DNA of 7,041 bases from contig QIGM01000184.1 in assembly GCA_003230795.1 (NCBI GenBank), positions 1-7,041 on the forward strand, read 5' to 3'. Both the position numbers and the translations under genes were made by a program. Source of the DNA: a bacterium (GTDB lineage Bacteria > Bdellovibrionota_C > UBA2361 > SZUA-149). The stretch's first letter is position 1. Each line of letters begins with the position of its first letter. Below are positions 1-4,950 of this stretch, one piece after another. The notes beneath the pieces are model-generated. The model did not search any database and was not told where the DNA came from. It saw only the letters and a list, made by a program, of their open reading frames with translations.

Positions 1-578
1 CTCCCCTAGTAAATTTGATTTCAGATGTTGCTTCGGGCGACGCTTGTCGTCTTCTTGAGGTCGGCTTTCTTACAGGAAGACTTCTTCTACAACTCGAGAA
101 AATGTTCCCCCGAGCGGAACTCTTTGGCTTTGAGAAGAACCCCCTGGCAGTGAGGCGACTTCGCAAGCTTGCACGTCGCGCTACGATCATCGAAGGATCA
201 GTTGAAAATCCATTTCCCGCTGAAATACCGTCTGACTGCAACGTAGTAATTGCAAGTTTGGTGATTTCTTACTTGTCAGACGACACCCTCCGAAGCTTCC
301 TCGGTGAACACTTACCTTCTAACTTATGTGATGGAGCTAAGATTGTATTAAGCGTTTCGAGCCCGATTCTCTATGCTGAGAAGCATGATCTCGAGCTTAA
401 CGATGAGACGAGTCACAAGTTCTTCGACAGCTTCGGCGACGGTGCTTGGGCTTACATCCGCACCGAAAATCGAATAGCTAGAATCCTTGAGGAATGTGGG
501 TACGACGTCGAAGTCGTTACCACTTCAGGTATTTCAGCGACTCCTCCCTACCTGATTTTTCACGGACGACGAAAGTAA
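1..578 (+). CDS. Class I SAM-dependent methyltransferase, 3' part (5' end outside window)
   Basis: The reading frame is open from the left edge (first full codon at 3) to TAA at 576-578. Seen: a SAM-binding motif I, LLEVGFLTGRLL, about 11 residues after the TTG at 15, and an acidic residue ending strand 2 (FGFEKN, the usual ribose-hydroxyl ligand position). A hydrophobic strand follows (NVVIASLVISYL), then late-domain segments ending YLIFHGRRK. Known: this order is that of Rossmann-fold (class I) methyltransferases, which transfer a methyl group from SAM to small molecules, proteins or nucleic acids. The TTG at 15 is a poor start: it has no Shine-Dalgarno sequence and too little protein before motif I, so I infer the true start lies upstream of the window. 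Motif I is degenerate: the middle glycine of GxGxG is leucine. The substrate cannot be told. A 13-bp hairpin follows 7 bp after the stop. Confidence 0.78.
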   Translation, partial: PLVNLISDVASGDACRLLEVGFLTGRLLLQLEKMFPRAELFGFEKNPLAVRRLRKLARRATIIEGSVENPFPAEIPSDCNVVIASLVISYLSDDTLRSFLGEHLPSNLCDGAKIVLSVSSPILYAEKHDLELNDETSHKFFDSFGDGAWAYIRTENRIARILEECGYDVEVVTTSGISATPPYLIFHGRRK

Positions 579-585
579 TGGTTAT

Positions 586-615
586 TACTCCTGACTCAAT
601 CCTGAGTCAGGAGTA
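586..615 (+). terminator. Perfect 13-bp hairpin after the first methyltransferase gene, possible terminator
   Basis: The arm TACTCCTGACTCA (586-598) and its exact reverse complement (603-615) enclose a 4-base loop, ATCC. It begins 7 bp after the stop codon, where a terminator is expected. There is no immediate T tract; a run of five T occurs only at 632-636, after a TATGGAA repeat. It may therefore be an RNA 3'-end stabiliser or a weak intrinsic terminator. The perfect symmetry makes it readable from either strand. Confidence 0.5.
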
Positions 616-906
616 TGGAATATGGAATATGTTTTTGAATGCAGCCACTCTCTCGTCTAAACTTCCGAAAAGTGACCGTCCCATATCCAGATAATGGTTC
701 CAGGTTCTAATCCAATTCCCACCGGCAACCAATAACAGAAACCAAGATTTCAAGACTCTCTTATATCTCGAATGCCTACAATGTATTAGAGTCTAGTTTG
801 ACTTTAGGAATTCACTCTAAGAACTCTTAATGGGAGAGTTTTACTTAGGGCAATCTACTAAAAAATAAGCAATATTGCGCAGTTAGATGATGTGCATTAC
901 TAGTTC

Positions 907-910
907 AAGG
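907..910 (+). promoter_or_regulatory. Ribosome binding site supporting a TTG start
   Basis: AAGG lies 7 bases before the TTG at 918-920. The in-frame stop at 888-890 leaves no room for an upstream ATG, and the first in-frame ATG (1080) would remove most of the ORF. The site therefore decides the start. Confidence 0.5.
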
Positions 911-917
911 TCGAGAT

Positions 918-1148
918 TTGAAACTTACAAACTTTCGCACAGCTTTGGAAAACATCCTGGAACTCAAGGACAGGGAACTCAAGGATAGCGGGGAGGTTGA
1001 GAACAACATTCTGCCGACAAAAGCCGGGCCATCAGTTGACATCGAAGAACTCGAACAACTGCTCAGTGAGAACTCCCGCATGGTTAAGGAAAACCCACAG
1101 CAAGCAGCTCTTCTTATTCGTTATTTGCTCAACGATGAAAAGAAATAG
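918..1148 (+). CDS. Small protein resembling the FliG-binding C-terminal tail of FliF
   Basis: A 76-residue soluble protein with no signal peptide or membrane segment. Seen: residues about 43-74 run from VDIEELEQLLSENS to VKENPQQAALLIRYLLNDE, predicted as two amphipathic helices. Known: FliF, the MS-ring protein, ends in a cytoplasmic helix of the type (D/E)NP-x-x-(V/A)A-x-x-(I/L)R-x-W-(I/L) that inserts into the N-terminal domain of FliG. The match to this pattern is clear, except that the usual tryptophan is leucine. The first ~40 residues are charged and unrecognised. fliG follows after a 20-bp gap with its own ribosome binding site, so the two are very likely co-transcribed. I infer that it binds FliG, either as a split-off FliF tail or as a regulator or decoy. 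Alternatives are a surviving remnant of a deleted fliF, or chance resemblance. The start is TTG, so the N-terminus is less certain than the C-terminus. Confidence 0.6.
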   Translation: MKLTNFRTALENILELKDRELKDSGEVENNILPTKAGPSVDIEELEQLLSENSRMVKENPQQAALLIRYLLNDEKK

Positions 1149-1168
1149 CGCACGACTAGGATAGAACA

Positions 1169-2173
1169 ATGGCAGATTCTGATATCCCAAACTTAAGCAA
1201 AGCCGCTGTGATTCTTATGAGTCTTGGTAAGGATCTTGCGGCTGAAGTGATGAAACATCTCTCAGAATCAGAGGTGAAAAAGCTTAGTCGTGCATTCATG
1301 AGTGTGAATGAGGTTGATCGTGATTTGCAGCGAACAATCGCGGCGCAGTTTCAGACCATGCTTCGAGCATCCGACACAGTTGTTGTTGATGGACAAGATT
1401 TCGCAAAAGATGTTATTGGTGCCGCCTTTGGCACCGATACCGGAGACTCCCTACTTGAGTATGTGACCGGTAGTCGTAAAGAGCCGCTTTCTGCGCTCAT
1501 CGCAGATATTCCGCAGAATATCGTTGATAACTTCATTCAGTCTGAGCACCCTCAAACTATTGCATTTCTCATAACGAAAATGGGAGCCGAGATGGCTGCT
1601 GATCTTTTGACAAAGATGCCCGAAGAGATGCAAACGGATGTCTTAGTAAGAGTGTCTCAGCTCGAACACGTTAAAGCCGAAGTGGTGGATGAAGTTCGAG
1701 AAGTACTTCGCACACAGTTGCGAGGTGTGAGCATGAGTGGGGAAGAAGAAGTCGGTGGGCCAAAAGCAACTGCCGACATCCTCAACTTCGTTGATCGCAG
1801 TAATGAAGAGCGCATCGTTACCGAGATTGAAGAGATCTATCCTGAACTTGCCGAAGAAATTCGCAATCTCATGTTTACTTTCGAAGATATCGCCAAAATC
1901 GACGACCGAAGTATTCAAACCATTCTTAAAGAGGTTCCTCGAGACCAGCTTGTTCTTTCGCTCAAAACAGCAAGCGAGGACCTCAAGAGTCTGCTTCTCC
2001 GCAATATCTCCCAACGTGCTGCCGAGATGCTCAAAGACGATCTCGACACACTTGGGCCTACACCGCTTAAGGATGTTGAGAAGGCACAACAGGGTATTGT
2101 TGATGTTGTTCGACGACTCGAAGCTGAAGGAAAGATTACTATTGCAAGCGGTTCTGAAGACGAATTTGTCTAA
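1169..2173 (+). CDS. fliG: Flagellar motor switch protein FliG
   Basis: FliG forms the upper part of the cytoplasmic C-ring. It binds the FliF tail, FliM and the stator protein MotA, and so converts ion flow into rotation and switching. The 334 residues are the usual family length. Seen: an N-terminal helical domain (about 1-100); the EHPQ motif at 126-129 in the middle domain, the FliM-binding site; a Gly-Gly linker at 196-197 followed by ADILN; the MFTFEDI motif at 235-241; and a C-terminal domain with the torque helix. Of the charged residues known from Escherichia coli, K266, R283 and D290/D291 are in place; the equivalent of R297 appears to be proline, with lysine two residues on. The ATG start has AGGA 7 bases upstream. 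The gene lies 20 bp after the FliF-tail-like ORF and is convergent with the next gene. None of fliH, fliI or fliM follows, so it sits outside the usual fliEFGHI order. Confidence 0.96.
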   Translation: MADSDIPNLSKAAVILMSLGKDLAAEVMKHLSESEVKKLSRAFMSVNEVDRDLQRTIAAQFQTMLRASDTVVVDGQDFAKDVIGAAFGTDTGDSLLEYVTGSRKEPLSALIADIPQNIVDNFIQSEHPQTIAFLITKMGAEMAADLLTKMPEEMQTDVLVRVSQLEHVKAEVVDEVREVLRTQLRGVSMSGEEEVGGPKATADILNFVDRSNEERIVTEIEEIYPELAEEIRNLMFTFEDIAKIDDRSIQTILKEVPRDQLVLSLKTASEDLKSLLLRNISQRAAEMLKDDLDTLGPTPLKDVEKAQQGIVDVVRRLEAEGKITIASGSEDEFV

Positions 2174-2199
2174 AGGGTAGCGTTCCCTTATTCCCTTTT
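2173..2199. terminator. Weak candidate terminator between convergent genes
   Basis: AAGGG (2173-2177) can pair with CCCTT (2185-2189) across a 7-base loop, or AAAGGG (2172-2177) with CCCTTT (2193-2198). Only 14 bp separate the two convergent stop codons, so any shared terminator must overlap the coding ends. The T-rich stretch is interrupted by C, so this is a weak call. Confidence 0.3.
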
Positions 2200-3840
2200 A
2201 TTCTTAGCTCGTGCATGACCAACGCTACAATAGAAGCGAGAATCATCGTTCACGAGTGCAGCATCAAGCTCCTCCTGCATTCCGGTTACAGTCTCTGTTG
2301 TTACATATCCTCCAGCAAGAAGCTGCGACTTCGCACTCAGGAAAAGATCCCTCCAATAATTGAACATCGCTTCTTTGGCCACAGGATCCGATTTATCAAC
2401 TAAAATTGATCTTGATTCAAACTCAACGTCTGTGCATCTGGCATCGTGAAGTAAGGTTCTAAGCTTGGCCCCCACGTCTGGATCTCCACCATGGTCACGT
2501 TGAAATTGATTATATGCTTCCCAGTAGGTTTCAGTATGAGGAGAATGTGGATCTTGAAAGAATGTTGAGTTTATAACTTCAGTTAGATGCACTGGAGCCT
2601 CTGAGGCGAGAACCCTTGTAGTTTCCTGAACTACTTTAGCAGGATCACTCACGTGCTCGAGCACCCAACTTATAAATGCTCCATCGAACTCTCCGTTTTG
2701 AAAAGTGAGTTTTTCTGCATTCATTTGCTGCCCTTCAAACCGTCCCTTAAATTGATCGTTAGTGGAAAGGTGCTGGCTGGCTGCTTCAACTTGCTCCGGA
2801 TCGATATCAATCCCTGTAATCTTAATAGTCGGATGGTCTGTCAGTAGAATCTCACTTTGAGCACCACTTCCACACCCAATTTCGAGAACGCGAGCGTTTT
2901 CAGGAAATGAAACATCGGTGTGAACAAGCCTCTTGAGGAAATCAGCCTGTTGTGCAAGTCGCGCCTGTTCTTTAGATGTTGATGAACCGTGTAGATAATT
3001 CTCGGTTACAGCACCGACGCTACCACTTCGATCAAACCTCATCGGAAAGATCATTCCCAGAGGAGCTCCGTCTTCAGTCTCATGTTCTACAACAAAGGTT
3101 GCATTATTCCCTTTCATACGAGCACCGAGCTCCTTATCTGCCAATTCAAAGAGCGCTTCTAATTTATCAGTAGTTATATCATTGGATATTCGTTTTCCTA
3201 TGATACGGAGTTCAAACTCAGGTCTCTGAAGCGCATCTGCCCACGTAGAAAAATGTGAAAAATCAAGCTGTACACCTAAGTGCTCCTTTGCAAAAACCTT
3301 GATGCGTTCATAGTCATCAATAGTTCCGAAGCGACCTACATCTGTAACAATAGCGAGTCGTGCCTCATCGTCAGGACTAGGACTGAGCTGAAGGAGAAGG
3401 CTCTCGTATATTAGCGCTTTCACTGGATCTTCAGAGTAAGATACCGCAGCGTAAATATCAGTTACCAACTTAAACTTCAAAAAATTGTCTTCTAAAAAAG
3501 AAATGTTCTCTGGGACTGAACCTACGAAAATATCTATCGATAGAGGTGCTTCTAGTTGGTGTGGTGTCATCCCAACGAGACGAACTCCTTCTTTATCAAG
3601 CATTCCACAAAGTGCGCGAGCATTTGAACCAGGTCCAATATCAAGCCAACTATCACCCCTCTCTAAAATAATTTGGATAGGTATTTGAGTCATCTCTTCG
3701 TAGCGAGGAAGGTCACGTCGACTCGGCCAATTTTTAGGCATTTGCTCCACGCCGGTAACAAGAAGCCGACAGGGCACTTCTTTCCCATCAGGGAGCGTCA
3801 TAGTTCTAATCCCTGCGCGTTGCTCTTTATTGGATGCCAT
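2188..3840 (-). CDS. Tandem (two-domain) SAM-dependent methyltransferase
   Basis: A 550-residue soluble protein. Seen: an N-terminal Rossmann-like domain with motif I WLDIGPGSNAR (65-75), and a second, more canonical methyltransferase domain with VLEIGCGSG (318-326), GIDIDPEQ (343-350; D345 or D347 as the SAM ribose ligand) and FDGAFISWVLEHVSDP (385-400). A tail follows containing FQRDHGGDP (446-454). Known: the C-terminal half fits the Methyltransf_11/25-type superfamily, mostly small-molecule or lipid methylases. In the N-terminal half the acidic residue after strand 2 is not obvious (RLVGMTPH), so I infer a degenerate or structural copy. The ATG at 3840 is preferred over the GTG at 3876: AAGG lies 6 bases before the ATG and nothing comparable precedes the GTG. 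The gene is monocistronic, divergent from nothing nearby and convergent with fliG. The substrate is unknown. Confidence 0.87.
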   Translation of the reverse strand: MASNKEQRAGIRTMTLPDGKEVPCRLLVTGVEQMPKNWPSRRDLPRYEEMTQIPIQIILERGDSWLDIGPGSNARALCGMLDKEGVRLVGMTPHQLEAPLSIDIFVGSVPENISFLEDNFLKFKLVTDIYAAVSYSEDPVKALIYESLLLQLSPSPDDEARLAIVTDVGRFGTIDDYERIKVFAKEHLGVQLDFSHFSTWADALQRPEFELRIIGKRISNDITTDKLEALFELADKELGARMKGNNATFVVEHETEDGAPLGMIFPMRFDRSGSVGAVTENYLHGSSTSKEQARLAQQADFLKRLVHTDVSFPENARVLEIGCGSGAQSEILLTDHPTIKITGIDIDPEQVEAASQHLSTNDQFKGRFEGQQMNAEKLTFQNGEFDGAFISWVLEHVSDPAKVVQETTRVLASEAPVHLTEVINSTFFQDPHSPHTETYWEAYNQFQRDHGGDPDVGAKLRTLLHDARCTDVEFESRSILVDKSDPVAKEAMFNYWRDLFLSAKSQLLAGGYVTTETVTGMQEELDAALVNDDSRFYCSVGHARAKNKRE

Positions 3841-3846
3841 AGTGAA

Positions 3847-3850
3847 CCTT
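3847..3850 (-). promoter_or_regulatory. Ribosome binding site deciding the start of the tandem methyltransferase
   Basis: On the minus strand AAGG lies 6 bases before the ATG at 3840-3838. The in-frame GTG at 3876, which would add 12 residues, has only CCTCTGA before it. This favours the shorter, 550-residue product. Confidence 0.6.
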
Positions 3851-3891
3851 AAACATGTACGTGAAGGTATTAGCACTCAGAGGAACTTGAA

Positions 3892-3921
3892 CGCATAATC
3901 GAGATTAGAATACCATGACAA
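3892..3921 (-). promoter_or_regulatory. Possible sigma-70-type promoter of the tandem methyltransferase
   Basis: On the minus strand TTGTCA (3921-3916; five of six bases of TTGACA) is followed, after 18 bp, by TATGCG (3897-3892), a poor -10 match. It is about 50 bp upstream of the chosen start codon. The position is reasonable but the -10 is weak. Confidence 0.25.
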
Positions 3922-3949
3922 AGGGGGCGTTACTCTTTAATCTCGATTC
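3896..3949. promoter_or_regulatory. Pair of TAATC-NN-GATT dyads, operator-like
   Basis: TAATC-GA-GATTA (3896-3907) and TAATC-TC-GATTC (3938-3949) are each near-palindromes, and together form an 11-bp perfect inverted repeat (3897-3907 with 3938-3948). Their centres (3901.5 and 3943.5) are 42 bp apart, close to four helical turns. They bracket the candidate -35 element of the tandem methyltransferase gene. I infer a site for a dimeric repressor that binds twice or loops. The alternative is a weak RNA hairpin with a 30-base loop. Confidence 0.4.
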
Positions 3950-3965
3950 TTCTTTCGCACGTAGA

Positions 3966-4006
3966 GGGACTGTTTTTCAACAGTCCCGTAGAGTGTTTTT
4001 CTTTTT
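3966..4006 (+). terminator. Strong intrinsic terminator pointing along the plus strand
   Basis: GGGACTGTT (3966-3974) pairs perfectly with AACAGTCCC (3979-3987) around a 4-base loop, TTTC. Downstream on the plus strand is GTAGAG and then two runs of five T (3996-4000 and 4002-4006). On the minus strand the hairpin is not followed by T, so it reads as a plus-strand terminator, with a slightly displaced T tract. No plus-strand gene lies upstream; both flanking genes are on the minus strand. The hairpin is itself flanked by a direct repeat, GTAGAG (3961-3966 and 3988-3993). Confidence 0.6.
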
Positions 4007-4079
4007 CTAGAGTTTTTCATTTCTCAAAAGCTATGTTGTTGACCAAAAAGCTGTTAGGGAACTGTCCCATTCGGCTGCG

Positions 4080-4208
4080 TCGCGTAGGGCTCAGTCTTGA
4101 GTGTCCTCGCAGAAAACTCAAGCGCAGCCAACCAGACGCAACGATTCTGTACAGCCCAACAAGGCGAGCCATTTTCAGCGAGGACACTCAAGACAGAGCC
4201 CTACGCGA
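4080..4208. repeat. Long imperfect inverted repeat (37-bp arms, 55-bp loop)
   Basis: Arm 4080-4116 and arm 4172-4208 are reverse complements at 35 of 37 positions. The two exceptions are A-A oppositions (4093/4195 and 4111/4177). The loop is 4117-4171. The right end lies 20 bp past the ompA-like stop codon (4229), so on the minus strand it falls in that gene's 3' region. No protein-coding ORF in it is credible. It could be a very stable mRNA 3' structure and read-through barrier, a dispersed palindromic repeat or MITE-like element, or a structured RNA. No target-site duplication is visible at the ends. Confidence 0.75.
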
Positions 4209-4228
4209 ACATCTCGCAACAAGCCCAA

Positions 4229-4933
4229 CTAGTTCTCGATTATGATCTCAACTCGACGATTCCGAGCCCGTCCAGCTTCAGTATTATTCGTAGCCAACGG
4301 CCGACCTTCACCGTATCCGCGGGTTGTCATTTGAGCGGCAGGAACGCCAATACTTCCTAGTTCACGGGTCACGCTTCCTGCGCGACGGCGTGAGAGCTCT
4401 TTGTTGTAGACAATGGAACCAATCGAGTCGGTGTGTCCTTCGACAGCGATTGGTCTGTTTTTGACGCTTCGGATTACTTCACCGATCTCACTTAGCGTTC
4501 GCCGTGCCGGAGGAGTTAGACGTGCTCGATCGAACTCAAAGAGGATGTCAGGAAGGTTTACCACGACACCTCTATCCGTCGCCCGCACATCAGCCCCACG
4601 AGAGCGAAGTTCATCAATTAAACGTCGGTTCTCTTCGAGCTGCGCCTTATTTAGTGCAAGCTGTCCTTCAAGAGAAGCATTCTCCTGATCCATGCGGTCC
4701 ATCGAATTGCCCACGAGTGCTCCACCTAGAGCGCCCAATCCTGCGCCTATCGCAATACCGGCACCGGCATTTCCGGATTGATTGCCAACAATCGCACCAG
4801 TTCCAGCGCCAATCGCAGCACCCGCGAGAGCACCTTGAGCAGCTTTGTTGATTTCCGCCGCACACGCCGAAAGTGACAGCAGTGCAAGGCAAGGGAGCAG
4901 TGATGATACAATGGATTTCGTGAAGCTATTCAT
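4229..4933 (-). CDS. Glycine-zipper OmpA-family lipoprotein
   Basis: A 234-residue outer-membrane lipoprotein that anchors the envelope to peptidoglycan. Seen: a signal peptide ending in lipobox LSAC with the lipidated cysteine at 24; a glycine-zipper module (about 34-75, repeated GxxxG with alanine); a charged coiled-coil-like linker (78-115); and an OmpA domain (about 120-234). The OmpA domain has LFEFDRARL (131-139), EGHTDSIG (165-172), YNKELSRRRA (176-185), GYGEGRP (206-212) and NRRVEI (225-230). D169 and R184 match the pair known to bind diaminopimelate in OmpA domains. The start is ATG. AAGG sits 3 bases before it and a second AAGGAA overlaps the stop codon of the upstream gene, 17 bp away, so the two are almost certainly one operon. 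The architecture resembles the YiaD/Pal-like lipoproteins; no specific symbol is assigned. Confidence 0.93.
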   Translation of the reverse strand: MNSFTKSIVSSLLPCLALLSLSACAAEINKAAQGALAGAAIGAGTGAIVGNQSGNAGAGIAIGAGLGALGGALVGNSMDRMDQENASLEGQLALNKAQLEENRRLIDELRSRGADVRATDRGVVVNLPDILFEFDRARLTPPARRTLSEIGEVIRSVKNRPIAVEGHTDSIGSIVYNKELSRRRAGSVTRELGSIGVPAAQMTTRGYGEGRPLATNNTEAGRARNRRVEIIIEN

Positions 4934-4950
4934 AAACCTTATTTCGTTCC

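Larger units (their letters stand above)
579..917. other. Intergenic region, no gene seen
   Basis: This 339-bp stretch has stops in all frames and no credible ORF. It holds the strong hairpin at 586-615, a short tandem repeat (TATGGAA twice plus TATG, 614-631), and a weak dyad (AACTCT at 822-827 with AGAGTT at 835-840). I looked for relics of fliF here, because the following ORF resembles a FliF tail, and found none. A TTGACT at 798-803 has no convincing -10 partner at normal spacing. The promoter of the downstream pair must lie here or further upstream, but I cannot place it. Confidence 0.6.

Noticed and set aside
15..17. TTG at 15 as the true start of the first methyltransferase.
   Set aside because: It has no ribosome binding site, and only about 11 residues would precede motif I. 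The frame stays open to the window edge, so a 5' truncation is more likely.
494..694. A 66-codon plus-strand open frame overlapping the end of the first methyltransferase.
   Set aside because: It runs through the 13-bp hairpin and the heptamer repeat, has no family resemblance, and overlaps a well-supported gene in another frame.
3841..3876. GTG at 3876 as the start of the tandem methyltransferase (12 extra residues).
   Set aside because: It has no Shine-Dalgarno sequence, whereas the ATG at 3840 has AAGG 6 bases upstream.
4080..4208. The palindrome as an insertion sequence or a MITE with target duplication.
   Set aside because: It contains no transposase ORF and no direct repeat flanks the arms. 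A mobile origin is possible but cannot be supported from this window alone.
4053..4229. Integron attC site: GTTAGGG at 4053-4059 and GCCCAAC at 4223-4229 flank the long palindrome.
   Set aside because: attC needs RYYYAAC on the left and GTTRRRY on the right. Here the order is reversed on both strands, the left core has the wrong last base, and no cassette gene or integrase is present.
4033..4360. Two overlapping plus-strand open frames of 70 and 87 codons.
   Set aside because: They cross the long inverted repeat and run into the antisense of the OmpA gene. They have no ribosome binding site and no recognisable protein character.
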